Assembly (NCBI RefSeq): GCF_003072505.1
Contig: NZ_NTGB01000001.1
Coordinates: 756,820 to 820,819, forward strand
From: Polynucleobacter rarus
GTDB lineage: Bacteria; Pseudomonadota; Gammaproteobacteria; Burkholderiales; Burkholderiaceae
DNA: 64,000 bases
Direction of reading: 5' to 3'
Position numbers and translations under genes: made by a program. The notes below the pieces were generated by a model. The model did not search any database, had not been told where the DNA came from, and saw only the letters and a list, made by a program, of their open reading frames with translations. Below, one piece after another: positions 27,110 through 36,354 of this stretch; position 1 is the first letter of the stretch; each line of letters opens with the position of its first letter.

Positions 27110-28303
27110 TTAAATAACCTTTTTCTCTTGAAGTTTTTTAATATCATCTTCGCTATAGCCAAGTGACTTTAGTAATTCTAAATTATCAGCTCCTTTAGCA
27201 TGTAAAGTAAAACTGATTGCTGCTGGAGTTCTTGATAATTTAACGGGTGTTGCTACTAACTCGATTGGACCGCGATTTGGATCCGTTACCTTGACTGCAA
27301 CGCCTAAATGCGCAACTTGTGCATCTTCAAATACCTCGTCCATATTATAGATTGGACCGCATGGAATGCTTTTTTCATTCAGTTTGTCAATCCAATAAGT
27401 GGTCGTTTGTTTAACAAACTCTTTATTTAGTTCGTTGTTGACAAACTCTCTTCTTGAGGTTCTTCCCTTAAGTGTTTGTAATTCAGGGTCATCTCTTAAA
27501 TCAGGGCGACTTAATACATCACAGAGGGCGTAGTATTGGCCATTACCTGAGGCTCCTAAGTTAAAGTACCCGTCAGCAGATTGATAAACGCCCATGGGAG
27601 TAGAGAAGGGGTGGTCGTTCCCTGCTTGCGGAGGAATATCTTGATCCACTAAGTATCTAGCAGCTTGGAAATCACACAGTCCAATCATTGATTGCAAGAG
27701 GTTTGATTGCACCCATTGCCCTTTACCTGATTGCTCGCGTTCAAGCAAGGCGATCAAGATGCCAATTGCGGCGTAATTACCGGCGGTTGAATCAGAAACT
27801 GCAATGCCTGCCCGCACAGGACCTTGCCCTGGGATACCGGTAATGGACATTAAGCCACCCATACCTTGCGCAATTTGATCAAAGCCAGCCCGATTTGCGT
27901 AGGGACCATCTTGTCCAAAGCCAGAAATACTTCCCATGATGATTCTGGGATTTATTTTAGAAAGCGTTTCGTAATCAATTTTTAACCGATGTTTGACATC
28001 CGGTCGAAAGTTCTCCACCACAACATCGGCATCTTTGACGAGTTTGTACAAAATTTCAAGACCTTCAGGCTCTTTAAAATTAAGGGTCAATGAGCGCTTA
28101 TTACGGTGTAAATTAAGGTTATCGTAGTTGTCTCTTGCACCAATAACGCCTTCATTAGCTTCAACGCCGTCGGGCGATTCAACTTTCAAAACTTCTGCAC
28201 CAAAATCAGCAAAAAAACGTACGCAGGTAGGGCCAGCCCTCACTCTCGTTAAGTCTAAAATTTTGAGGTGCTTCAGGGCACTAGAGTCAGCAGTTTTAAT
28301 CAT
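27110..28303 (-). CDS. CaiB/BaiF-type (family III) CoA-transferase
   Basis: A 397-residue family III CoA-transferase. The N-terminal segment LDLTRVRAGPTCVRFFADFGAEV with EVLKVESPDG, then LNFKEPEG and ENFRPDV, is characteristic. The catalytic aspartate is Asp171 in AVSDSTAGNYA. Such enzymes move CoA between carboxylic acids, as formyl-CoA:oxalate and carnitine CoA-transferases do. With the enoyl-CoA hydratase gene immediately after it, the pair would activate and then transform an imported acid. A Bug receptor gene on the same strand lies about 120 bases upstream and may supply the acid. Confidence 0.9.
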   Translation of the reverse strand: MIKTADSSALKHLKILDLTRVRAGPTCVRFFADFGAEVLKVESPDGVEANEGVIGARDNYDNLNLHRNKRSLTLNFKEPEGLEILYKLVKDADVVVENFRPDVKHRLKIDYETLSKINPRIIMGSISGFGQDGPYANRAGFDQIAQGMGGLMSITGIPGQGPVRAGIAVSDSTAGNYAAIGILIALLEREQSGKGQWVQSNLLQSMIGLCDFQAARYLVDQDIPPQAGNDHPFSTPMGVYQSADGYFNLGASGNGQYYALCDVLSRPDLRDDPELQTLKGRTSRREFVNNELNKEFVKQTTTYWIDKLNEKSIPCGPIYNMDEVFEDAQVAHLGVAVKVTDPNRGPIELVATPVKLSRTPAAISFTLHAKGADNLELLKSLGYSEDDIKKLQEKKVI

Positions 28304-28421
28304 ATTTAGTCTCAGAATCGATAGTTGATTAGATCGTTTTGTATTTTCTAAGAGCTATCATAACATTTGGGTTAGGTCAGAAATTGATTCTTAAGGCATC
28401 CGAAAAAAAGGGACCTACAGT

Positions 28422-29405
28422 TTAGTCTTCTGGAGTAAAGCCAATTTCAGCGACAATTTTTTTCCATTTAGCCGAGTCATTTTTTAATTCTTGCGCTAAT
28501 TCATTGGGAGTGGTTGGATAGGGCGTTAAATAAGAAACTGCTAATCCGTTCACAAAATCTTTGTCATTTAAAACAGCCTGAATTTGAGTGTTTAGTCTTT
28601 GAATCGTTTCTTTTGAACTGCCAGCAGGTAAGAAAAATCCATACCATTCAGAAAAGTTGAAGTCTTTAAAACCCTGCTCCTTCAAAGTCGGAATATTCGG
28701 CGTAAAAGGGTTGCGCTGACTATCGCTAGTTCCCAGTAGTCGACATTTGCCTGACTTGGTGTACTGCGTAAATTCACCGGTAGGACCAACGACAGCTGCT
28801 ATTTGACCACTAATCAACTCTAAAATGGCTGGCTGCGTCCCTCTATAGGCTATATGTCGAAGATCAACATCACTTGATTTTCCAATCAAATGGCCTATGA
28901 AATGAGGCGATGAGCCAGATGCTGGAGAGCCAAAGTTGGCAAGTTTGGGGTTGGCTTTGCACCAGCTCATAAAATCCGCAATATTTTTTACGCTGTCAGG
29001 CACTTGTGGACCTATTGCGAGTGCGTAATCAAATTTAGCTGCGCCACTGACTGCCACGATATCAAGCAAAGAGTCATAAGGTAATTTTTTATAAGTATGG
29101 GGATAAATACCTAACATTGACATGGGGGTAAGCAAAATAGTTGACCCATCCGCCACAGCATTCTTTACAAATTGGACGGCGATTTGACCACCTGCGCCAG
29201 TCTTGTTTTCGCAAACGACATTGTTTGCATAATGACCATTTAACTTTTCAGAAACTCTTCTGGCCACGATATCAGCTGTGCCGCCTGGGGCAAAACCAAC
29301 AATAATTTTGGCGTTCTCTGATTTGATGGCTTGGGCTTGCAATGACTGAAAATAAGTCCCCATACTCAAAGTAGCAATTTGCACAAATTGACGACGTGTC
29401 AGCAT
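28422..29405 (-). CDS. Bug/TctC family receptor with a twin-arginine signal peptide
   Basis: A 327-residue Bug receptor. Unlike the others in this window, its N-terminus is MLTRRQFVQIATLSMGTYF, with the Tat consensus T-R-R-x-F followed by a moderately hydrophobic segment and a cleavage region near LQAQA. It would therefore be exported folded. The mature part begins without the usual YPxKPI stretch but keeps IIVGFAPGGTADIVARRV, VCENKTGAGGQIAVQ and HIAYRGTQP. The start has GGGGA upstream. It lies upstream of the CoA-transferase/hydratase genes on the same strand and is divergent from another Bug gene at 29538. Confidence 0.88.
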   Translation of the reverse strand: MLTRRQFVQIATLSMGTYFQSLQAQAIKSENAKIIVGFAPGGTADIVARRVSEKLNGHYANNVVCENKTGAGGQIAVQFVKNAVADGSTILLTPMSMLGIYPHTYKKLPYDSLLDIVAVSGAAKFDYALAIGPQVPDSVKNIADFMSWCKANPKLANFGSPASGSSPHFIGHLIGKSSDVDLRHIAYRGTQPAILELISGQIAAVVGPTGEFTQYTKSGKCRLLGTSDSQRNPFTPNIPTLKEQGFKDFNFSEWYGFFLPAGSSKETIQRLNTQIQAVLNDKDFVNGLAVSYLTPYPTTPNELAQELKNDSAKWKKIVAEIGFTPED

Positions 29406-29445
29406 AAGAATTCCCCGTTATTATTTGCTTAAAAGATAACATACT

Positions 29446-29453
29446 TTGTACAA
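29446..29453. promoter_or_regulatory. Palindrome in the divergent Bug-Bug intergenic region
   Basis: TTGTACAA is a perfect 8-base palindrome between two divergently transcribed Bug genes. A second symmetric pair, TATGC at 29478 and GCATA at 29493, lies about 30 bases further, closer to the plus-strand gene. These could be operator or LysR-type sites. The evidence is symmetry and position only. Confidence 0.2.
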
Positions 29454-29537
29454 GAAAAATCCTTTTAAATCCGTCCTTATGCTAAATTAAAGGCATATTA
29501 AAATTAATGAAAATATGAATTAGTAAACGGAGACAAC

Positions 29538-30533
29538 GTGAAAAATTGGCAGAAAAACATACTGTTCTTAAAACTGTTAGGCGCTTTACTGTTGTTGGGA
29601 AGCATCTCAGGTCACTCTTTTGCGCAATCGAGCGATTACCCCAGTCGAGCTATAAAAATGATTGTCCCGATAGCACCTGGCGGAGGGACTGACATCATTG
29701 GGCGTAAAGTTGCTCAGAGATTAGGTGAGATCCTACATCAATCCGCTTTTGTTGAAAATAAGGCTGGTGCAGGATCATTGATTGGTACGGATTTTGTGGC
29801 AAAGGCGACACCTGACGGATATACCCTGTTAGTTGGTGGCTTATTCAACATGGTTATGAATAAAGCCTTAATGAAAAATTTGTCCTATGATCCTGCCAAA
29901 GATTTTATTCCCGTGGGTTATGTATCTTCTTATCCTTTTGTGTTTACGGTGAGATCTGACTTACCGGTGAAGGATTTTCCAGAGTTTGTCCGTTATGCCA
30001 AAGAAAGACCAGGTCAACTGTCTTATGGCTCTGCTGGGATTGGCACTTTACAACACGTTTGGGCGCATGTTCTTACTACTAATTTAGGATTGGACTTAGT
30101 CCATGTCCCATTTAAAGGCGCACCGCCAGCTTATCAAGAAATGATGGCCGGCCGTCTAGATGTGATTTTCGATAATATCTCAGCGGTAAAAGCATATGTT
30201 CAGTCCGGAAAATTAAAAGGCCTCTCCACATCTGGTGAAAGTCGCTCTGTTTTTTTACCTGAAATACCGACTATTAATGAATCCAATCTGACGAAATTTA
30301 CTGGGGAGAGTTGGTTTGGTATTTTTGCTCCTGCGGGAACTCCCCCTGCAGTCATTGCTAAATTAAGAGAAGCAATGGCACAAATTAATAAAGACCCAGA
30401 GTTTATTTTACAAGTCGAAAAAGACGGTGGTCGAGTATTAAATGTGGCTCAAAATGAACAAGACAAGTTTTTAATTTCACAAATTAATTTATGGGTACCT
30501 AGTGTCAACAAAAGCAAATTAAAGCTTGATTAA
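29538..30533 (+). CDS. Bug/TctC family periplasmic solute receptor
   Basis: A 331-residue Bug receptor starting at a GTG with ACGGAGA six bases upstream. The Sec signal peptide ends near HSFAQSS. The mature protein reads YPSRAIKMIVPIAPGGGTDI, VENKAGAGSLIGTDFVAK and PDGYTLL, then HVPFKGAPPAYQEMMAGRLD. It is followed almost immediately by an isocitrate-lyase-superfamily gene and then by another Bug gene, so this operon carries two receptors around one enzyme. Confidence 0.9.
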   Translation: MKNWQKNILFLKLLGALLLLGSISGHSFAQSSDYPSRAIKMIVPIAPGGGTDIIGRKVAQRLGEILHQSAFVENKAGAGSLIGTDFVAKATPDGYTLLVGGLFNMVMNKALMKNLSYDPAKDFIPVGYVSSYPFVFTVRSDLPVKDFPEFVRYAKERPGQLSYGSAGIGTLQHVWAHVLTTNLGLDLVHVPFKGAPPAYQEMMAGRLDVIFDNISAVKAYVQSGKLKGLSTSGESRSVFLPEIPTINESNLTKFTGESWFGIFAPAGTPPAVIAKLREAMAQINKDPEFILQVEKDGGRVLNVAQNEQDKFLISQINLWVPSVNKSKLKLD

Positions 30534-30552
30534 ATACGGATGCATCGAAAAA

Positions 30553-31437
30553 ATGAATAGTAGATTAAAGATTGATCAATTGCGTGAGCAGTTTAAAAAG
30601 AGGTTAGCTAAACCTGAAATCATCATAGCCCCTGGAGTGCATGATATGGTTTCTTTACGTTTGGCTGATAGCTTTGGCTTTGAGGCACTCTATATGACTG
30701 GATATGGCACTGTTGCATCCTCTTTAGGATTGCCTGATGCCGGCCTTGCTTCCTATACGCAAATGCTCGAGAAGGTACAGATGATGGCGGCAATGGCCAA
30801 AACGCCATTGATTGCGGACGGTGACACCGGCTATGGAGGTTTACTCAATATTCAACATACTATTCGTGGCTATGAGAATGCTGGGGTAGTCGCCATTCAG
30901 TTGGAAGATCAAGAGTTTCCTAAAAAATGCGGCCATACTCCGAGTCGACGAGTTATTCCAATGAACGATATGGTCAAAAAAATTCAGGTAGCTAGTGATA
31001 GTCGCTCTGATGCGAACTTTCTGATTATTGCAAGAACTGATGCGAGAACATCGCTCGGGATTGATGAGGCTTTAAAACGTGGTGAAGCTTATGCAAAAGC
31101 AGGGGCTGATATTTTATTTATTGAATCCCCTGAATCGAGAGAAGAAATGCAAATGATTGGTAAACAGTTTGATTTACCAGTAGTTGCTAATATGGTGGAT
31201 ACCGGAAAAACGCCTGTACTTTCTAGAGATGAATTACAAGCAATTGGATACCAGTTAGCTATTTTCCCAGTCACAGCCATGCTGGCTAGTGTCAAGGCAA
31301 TGCAACAGGTTTATGCTGGATTTAAAGCACAAGGATCTTCAGTGCACATGGCCAATCAGTTATATGAATTTAATGAGTTATCAAAATTGATGGGATTTCA
31401 AGAAGTTTGGGATTTTGAAAAAAAGTATGCTGAGTAG
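30553..31437 (+). CDS. Isocitrate lyase/PEP mutase superfamily protein (methylisocitrate-lyase-like)
   Basis: A TIM-barrel carbon-carbon lyase of about 294 residues. It has the Mg-binding ADGDTGYGG motif (residues 88-96), the QLEDQ stretch (116-120), and a KKCGH loop with catalytic Cys126, as in methylisocitrate and isocitrate lyases. Members cleave 2-methylisocitrate, dimethylmalate or oxaloacetate, so the substrate is probably a branched hydroxy-acid, but the gene is not in a prp cluster. I choose the ATG at 30553; an in-frame TTG at 30526 would overlap the preceding Bug gene by eight bases. Bug genes lie on both sides. Confidence 0.85.
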   Translation: MNSRLKIDQLREQFKKRLAKPEIIIAPGVHDMVSLRLADSFGFEALYMTGYGTVASSLGLPDAGLASYTQMLEKVQMMAAMAKTPLIADGDTGYGGLLNIQHTIRGYENAGVVAIQLEDQEFPKKCGHTPSRRVIPMNDMVKKIQVASDSRSDANFLIIARTDARTSLGIDEALKRGEAYAKAGADILFIESPESREEMQMIGKQFDLPVVANMVDTGKTPVLSRDELQAIGYQLAIFPVTAMLASVKAMQQVYAGFKAQGSSVHMANQLYEFNELSKLMGFQEVWDFEKKYAE

Positions 31438-31449
31438 TATGAGAGATTT

Positions 31450-31482
31450 AAAAGAAAGACCTAAAAGAAAGATCTAAAGGAG
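31450..31482 (+). repeat. 13-base tandem repeat ending in a ribosome-binding site
   Basis: Two near-identical 13-base copies, AAAAGAAAGACCT and AAAAGAAAGATCT, are followed by a shortened third copy that reads AAAGGAG. That last part is a near-ideal Shine-Dalgarno sequence six bases before the TTG start of the next Bug gene. The repeat probably arose by local duplication. Confidence 0.7.
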
Positions 31483-31488
31483 CGTCAT

Positions 31489-32493
31489 TTGAAAAACAGA
31501 AATTTCATGCATCAGTGGATAGTAGGGATATTTACATTTTTTAGTTTTTTATGTTTTGGATTGCAGTCGTCTCATGCCCAGACTTCAAAAAATACCTATC
31601 CCAATAAATCAATTCGTTTAATCATTCCCTTCGCACCCGCTGGGGTTACTGATACTAGTGGCAGATATATTGCTGATCAATTATCTAAAAAATTAGGACA
31701 GTCTGTGATTGTAGAGAACCGAACTGGTGCCTCCGGAAACATTGGTACAGGCCTTGTCGCTCAGGCCGACCCAGACGGTTACACTTTGGTACTTGGTTTT
31801 GATGGAACGCTAGTAATTAACCCTAACGTCTTTGCAAAAATTCCCTTTGACTCAGTAAAAGATTTTGCTCCGGTTGGAAAAATTGGTGATGCAGTATTAA
31901 TCTTAGTTGCCAATAATAATTTCCCAGGTAAAACCTTAACTGACGTGATTCAGATTTCTAAAAAAGATCCGAATGGTTTATCTTATGGCACTTCTGGAAC
32001 AGGTGGAACCCCACATATTGCTGGTGAGTTATTCAAGCAAAAGACGGGTGCCAATCTAATCCATATTCCATATAAAGGGGGCGGGCAGGCTTTGATTGAT
32101 GTGCTTGGCGGCAGTATTCCTTTGGTCTATACCGCTGTTGCGGGTGCTGCGCAATATGTCAATACGAACCGCTTAACGCCCATCGCGGTATCGAGTAAAA
32201 CGAGAGCTCCGTCCCTACCAAACGTGCCAACTTTTATTGAAAGTGGCGTGCCTAACTTTGAAGTGAGTTCTTGGGTTGGACTACTTGCTCCTGCTGGAAC
32301 ACCTAAACCAATCATTCAAAAACTAAATACCGCACTCAATGAGATATTAAGTTCTAAAGAGGGCCGAGATCGTTTAGAAGAAATGGGTATCGTCGCCACG
32401 CCAGAGACTCCAGAGCAATTTGAAGAACAAATTAAAGTAGATCTTGCTAAGTACCGCTCAGTAGTCAAAGCAGCCAATATTAAAGTGGAATAG
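31489..32493 (+). CDS. Bug/TctC family periplasmic solute receptor (TTG start)
   Basis: A 334-residue Bug receptor. The TTG start at 31489 is supported by AAAGGAG six bases upstream; an ATG at 31507 would lack such a site and shorten the signal peptide. The signal ends near SSHAQTS. The mature part has YPNKSIRLIIPFAPAGVTDT, IVENRTGASGNIGTGLVAQ, PDGYTL and HIPYKGGGQALIDVLGG. The usual APGG is APAG here, and GGxTDI is replaced by GVTDTS, small changes in the anion-binding loop. It is the third gene of the Bug-lyase-Bug unit and ends just before a strong terminator. Confidence 0.9.
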   Translation: MKNRNFMHQWIVGIFTFFSFLCFGLQSSHAQTSKNTYPNKSIRLIIPFAPAGVTDTSGRYIADQLSKKLGQSVIVENRTGASGNIGTGLVAQADPDGYTLVLGFDGTLVINPNVFAKIPFDSVKDFAPVGKIGDAVLILVANNNFPGKTLTDVIQISKKDPNGLSYGTSGTGGTPHIAGELFKQKTGANLIHIPYKGGGQALIDVLGGSIPLVYTAVAGAAQYVNTNRLTPIAVSSKTRAPSLPNVPTFIESGVPNFEVSSWVGLLAPAGTPKPIIQKLNTALNEILSSKEGRDRLEEMGIVATPETPEQFEEQIKVDLAKYRSVVKAANIKVE

Positions 32494-32512
32494 TACAAAC
32501 TTGAAGAGCAAA

Positions 32513-32541
32513 AAAATAGGCCTTTTTTAAAGGCCTATTTT
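32513..32541. terminator. Bidirectional terminator between the Bug operon and htpG
   Basis: AAAATAGGCCTTT-TTT-AAAGGCCTATTTT is a perfect 13-base stem with a three-base loop, followed by further T residues on the plus strand. It lies between convergent genes and can stop both. Confidence 0.9.
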
Positions 32542-32560
32542 AATTTTTAGTAAAGCTAAA

Positions 32561-34462
32561 TTAAGCTAGTAACATTTGATTAATTCGTTTTACAAAACTA
32601 GCAGGGTCTTCAATGTGTCCACCTTCTGCAAGTAAGGCTTGATCAAATAAAATATGCGTCCAATCATCAAAATGATCTTTAGCAGATTCGATTTTTTTGA
32701 CTAAAGGATGGTCTGGATTAATTTCTAAGATTGGCTTCGTATCCGGCGCTTGTTGGCCTGCAGCTTTTAACATTCTGAGTAAGTTACCTGATAACTCATT
32801 TTCATCAGCAATGAGGCAAGCAGGGGAATCAGTTAATCTTAGAGTGATTCGTACATCTTTAGCTTTGTTTTCTAATGTTTTCTTCATTCTTTGTAGAAGA
32901 TCACTATGTTGCTTTTCCGCTTCAATTTGCTCTTCTTTTTCTTTTTCATCGGCTAAGTTTCCAAGGTCAAGACCACCTTTTGCCACAGAAGTGAGGGACT
33001 TTCCGGCAAACTCAGTTAGATAGGAAAGCATCCATTCATCAACGCGGTCAATCAACAACAAAACTTCAATCCCTTTTTTCTTAAAGATTTCTAAATGAGG
33101 ACTGTTTTTAGCTGCAAGGTAAGATTCAGCCGTTACATAATAAATCTTTTCTTGGCCCTCTTTCATGCGCTCTACATACGCTTTTAAGGACGTAGACTGA
33201 ACATCAGAGTCATTATGAGTACTTGCAAAACGCAATAAACCCGCAATCTTCTCTAGGTTTTGAGCATCTTCTCCAGTGCCTTCTTTGAGAACTTGGCCAA
33301 ACTCGTTCCAGAAATCCTGGTATTGGGTACGTTTTGCTTCATCTTCACTATTCGCTAAGTCATCCAACATATTGAGGACACGCTTAGACGAGCTCTCACG
33401 GATGAACTTTACATCTCGAGATTCTTGTAAGATTTCACGGGATACATTGAGGGGTAAATCTGCTGAATCAATAACTCCAGCCACAAAGCGCAAGTAGGAC
33501 GGCATGAGCTGTTCAGAGTCATCCATAATGAAGACCCGTTTGACGTATAACTTTAAACCACTCCTTTTGCTTCTATCCCATAAATCGAAGGGCGCCTTTT
33601 TCGGTACAAAAAGGAGTTGAGTGAATTCGCTTCTGCCTTCAACGCGGTTGTGAGAATAGCAAAGAGGTGCCTCGAAATCATGTGAAATGCTTTTGTAGAA
33701 TTCTTGATATTGTTCTTCAGTAATATCGTTTTTATTTCTAGTCCAAAGAGCACTCGCTTCATTTACGTTTTCAAGTTCAGTTGAAGTAACCTGTTTTTTC
33801 TCTTCATCACTCCAATCTTCCTTAAACATTTGAATAGGAATCGAAATATGGTCTGAATATTTACGGATGATGGATTTGATTTTCCAACTAGAGAGGAGTT
33901 CCTCTTCTTCCGGTTTTAGGTGCAAGATGATAGTCGTGCCTCTTTTTGCACGGGTGATTGGTTCAATCGTAAATTCACCGTCACCTTGTGACTCCCAACG
34001 AACTCCGTCCTCTGCCGAAAGGCCGGCTTTACGTGATTCAACCGTTACTCGGTCAGCAACAATGAAGCCGGAGTAAAAGCCAACGCCAAACTGACCAATT
34101 AAGGACGCATCTTTTTGCTGATCGCCAGAAAGTTTGGAAAAGAATTCTTTGGTGCCTGATTTGGCGATGGTACCTAAATTAGCGATTACTTCATCGCGAC
34201 TCATACCAATACCATTGTCGGTAATCGAGATTGTTTTTGCGACAGGATCTAAAGCAACTTGAATGGCTAATTCGCTATCAGACTCATACAAGCTAGGCTG
34301 ATTAATCGCTTCAAATCGAAGTTTGTCGGAAGCATCAGACGCATTTGAGATTAGTTCTCGCATAAAAATCTCTTTGTTTGAATACAAAGAGTGAATCATT
34401 AATTTGAGTAATTGTTTAATTTCTGCTTGAAAATCAAGTGTTTCTTTATTTGCTACGGTCAT
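32561..34462 (-). CDS. htpG: Molecular chaperone HtpG (Hsp90)
   Basis: A full-length 633-residue bacterial Hsp90, an ATP-dependent cytoplasmic chaperone. The GHKL ATPase domain shows [26 protein letters not shown] and [11 protein letters not shown]; the middle domain contains [14 protein letters not shown] with the catalytic Arg region; the C-terminal dimerisation domain is complete. The ATG has AGGAT upstream. A heat-shock sigma-32 type promoter is readable about 50 bases before the start, which fits the known regulation of this gene. It is monocistronic. Confidence 0.97.
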   Translation of the reverse strand: MTVANKETLDFQAEIKQLLKLMIHSLYSNKEIFMRELISNASDASDKLRFEAINQPSLYESDSELAIQVALDPVAKTISITDNGIGMSRDEVIANLGTIAKSGTKEFFSKLSGDQQKDASLIGQFGVGFYSGFIVADRVTVESRKAGLSAEDGVRWESQGDGEFTIEPITRAKRGTTIILHLKPEEEELLSSWKIKSIIRKYSDHISIPIQMFKEDWSDEEKKQVTSTELENVNEASALWTRNKNDITEEQYQEFYKSISHDFEAPLCYSHNRVEGRSEFTQLLFVPKKAPFDLWDRSKRSGLKLYVKRVFIMDDSEQLMPSYLRFVAGVIDSADLPLNVSREILQESRDVKFIRESSSKRVLNMLDDLANSEDEAKRTQYQDFWNEFGQVLKEGTGEDAQNLEKIAGLLRFASTHNDSDVQSTSLKAYVERMKEGQEKIYYVTAESYLAAKNSPHLEIFKKKGIEVLLLIDRVDEWMLSYLTEFAGKSLTSVAKGGLDLGNLADEKEKEEQIEAEKQHSDLLQRMKKTLENKAKDVRITLRLTDSPACLIADENELSGNLLRMLKAAGQQAPDTKPILEINPDHPLVKKIESAKDHFDDWTHILFDQALLAEGGHIEDPASFVKRINQMLLA

Positions 34463-34514
34463 TTTTTATCCTGAATAAGAGAAAATAATAAATAATTAAA
34501 TACTAACAATTTGG

Positions 34515-34542
34515 ATATGAGGCTGAAATTTCAAATTTCAAG
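34515..34542 (-). promoter_or_regulatory. Sigma-32 heat-shock promoter of htpG
   Basis: On the minus strand the sequence reads CTTGAAA, 13 bases, then CCTCATAT. The sigma-32 consensus is CTTGAAA, 11-16 bases, CCCCATNT, so the -35 box is perfect and the -10 box differs at one base. It lies about 53 bases upstream of the htpG start codon. Confidence 0.8.
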
Positions 34543-34672
34543 AGGTGAACTACAGTAATCTTCAATTTTTTTTCAAGTCCTAGCATCAGAAATTCTCTTT
34601 TTCGTATTTCAACTTGAGAAAATAAAGAATCTATAATCTAATAGACGCAAATCAGACAATAATGGAGACGCA

Positions 34673-35245
34673 ATGGAACACCCAAAAGGATATGTAAGAA
34701 GAATAGTCACTGGTCATGATGATCAAGGAAATTCAATCGTGACGGAAGATGGTCCAGCACCTTCTGTGCATACAAACCCTAAACGAGTTGGCTACTATCT
34801 TACTAATTTGTGGTTGACCCATGAAATGCCTGTAAAAGTAGACAATGGCACAGACCCAACTTTGGCCCCACTGCAGCTAGAGCCACCTAAAAATGGTTCT
34901 GTTGTTCGTATTATTGAGTTCGGACCTGAAGGGGAGTGGACGAAGCAGTTAGATAATTCTGGGGCAAAAGAAGCTTTTGGGGCGATGGGTACCAATAAAG
35001 CTTCAACTTATAAAGAGGGCGGTCATCCTCTGATGCATCGTACCGAGTCAGTCGATTACGCTCTAGTTTTAGAGGGCGAGATCCATTTAGTTCTCGATAA
35101 AGAAGAGCGTTTGATGCAGCAAGGTGATTTTTTAGTTGAACGAGGCACGAGCCATGCTTGGGCCAATCGTTCAGGTAAGCCTTGCAAAATGCTCTTTGTG
35201 TTAATCGATGGTACCTTTGATCCTGAGATTGCCAAACATTTTTAA
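34673..35245 (+). CDS. Cupin-domain protein, 190 residues
   Basis: The C-terminal half is a cupin: HPLMHRTESVDYALVLEGEI matches the first motif (with one His and the Glu-x-Val pattern), and GDFLVERGTSHAWANRSGKP the second. The N-terminal 90 residues begin KGYVRRIVTGHDDQGNSIV, a lead-in often seen in cupins annotated near aromatic or hydroxy-acid catabolism genes. No signal peptide is present. It lies 30 bases upstream of the NMT1/SsuA-type ABC operon on the same strand and may be its first gene. The reaction, if any, is unknown. Confidence 0.8.
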   Translation: MEHPKGYVRRIVTGHDDQGNSIVTEDGPAPSVHTNPKRVGYYLTNLWLTHEMPVKVDNGTDPTLAPLQLEPPKNGSVVRIIEFGPEGEWTKQLDNSGAKEAFGAMGTNKASTYKEGGHPLMHRTESVDYALVLEGEIHLVLDKEERLMQQGDFLVERGTSHAWANRSGKPCKMLFVLIDGTFDPEIAKHF

Positions 35246-35275
35246 GCACTTGAATATTGATATAGGAGATTTTGA

Positions 35276-36343
35276 ATGAACCTATCTTTTAAAAAAGAAC
35301 TACGTATCTTTGCTTTTTCTTTGAGTTTGATTTGCGCTGGTGCTTTTGCACAGAATAGTCCTGTGAATGCCACTTCAAACAAAAATACAGCTAATTTAGA
35401 AAAAACCAAAATTAGTATTGCCGTTGGTGGTAAAAACCTGTTTTATTATTTGCCATTAACTATTGCAGAGCGTTTAGGGTATTTTAAAGATGAAGGTTTA
35501 GACGTTGAAATCTCTGATTTTCCAGGCGGAGCCAAAGCACTCCAAGCCTTAGTGGGTGGTAGTGCTGATGTGGTTTCTGGTGCTTATGAACATACGATCA
35601 ATATGCAAGCAAAAGGTCAGATGATTCAAGCATTTGTCTTGCAAGGAAGGGCCCCACAAATTGTGTTGGGTTATTCCACCAAAAATATGCCTAATTATCA
35701 ATCCATCGCAGACTTAAAAGGAAAGCGGATTGGAGTTACTGCTCCAGGTTCTTCTAGTAATATGATGCTCAATTTTATTTTGGCACAGGGCGGCCTCAAA
35801 CCTACCGACGTCTCAGTGATTGGCGTTGGTGCAGGGGCCGGTGCGGTTGCTGCATTTAGATCTGGTCAATTAGATGCCATGGCAAATCTGGATCCGGTGA
35901 TTACCATGCTCACTCAAAAAGGTGAGTTAAAAGTCATCTCAGATACCAGAACTCTCAAGGATACAAAAAAGGTATATGGCGGCAATATGCCTGCTGCAGT
36001 TTTATATGCCCCAATTGCCTTTATTGAAAAAAATCCGAATACAACGCAAGCGCTTGCCAATGCGATTGTTCGTTCGTTAAAGTGGCTACAAAACGCAGGT
36101 CCCTCTGACATTGTCAAAACTGTTCCAGAAAATTACTTATTAGGTGATCGCGCTTTGTATTTAGATGCATGGGGTGGGGTAAAAGAGGCGATTTCTCCTG
36201 ACGGGGTGATGCCAAAAGATGGACCCGATACTGCCTATAAAATGTTAATGGGTTTTGAAAAAGATTTAGCTGGTAAAACGATCGATTTATCTAAAACCTT
36301 TACGAATACCTTTACTGTTAAGGCAAATCAAAAATTTAAGTAG
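35276..36343 (+). CDS. ABC transporter substrate-binding protein, NMT1/SsuA/TauA type
   Basis: A 355-residue periplasmic binding protein. The signal peptide ends near AGAFAQN. The mature part has the family pattern YYLPLTIAERLGYFKDEGLDVEI, GGAKALQALVGGSADVVSGA and DLKGKRIGVTAPGSSSNMML. Proteins of this type bind sulfonates, pyrimidine precursors, nitrate or aromatic acids. It is followed by the matching ATPase and permease, so the importer is complete. A RBS-like AGGAGA lies upstream of the ATG. The ligand cannot be told from sequence. Confidence 0.9.
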   Translation: MNLSFKKELRIFAFSLSLICAGAFAQNSPVNATSNKNTANLEKTKISIAVGGKNLFYYLPLTIAERLGYFKDEGLDVEISDFPGGAKALQALVGGSADVVSGAYEHTINMQAKGQMIQAFVLQGRAPQIVLGYSTKNMPNYQSIADLKGKRIGVTAPGSSSNMMLNFILAQGGLKPTDVSVIGVGAGAGAVAAFRSGQLDAMANLDPVITMLTQKGELKVISDTRTLKDTKKVYGGNMPAAVLYAPIAFIEKNPNTTQALANAIVRSLKWLQNAGPSDIVKTVPENYLLGDRALYLDAWGGVKEAISPDGVMPKDGPDTAYKMLMGFEKDLAGKTIDLSKTFTNTFTVKANQKFK

Positions 36344-36354
36344 ATTGTAAAATC

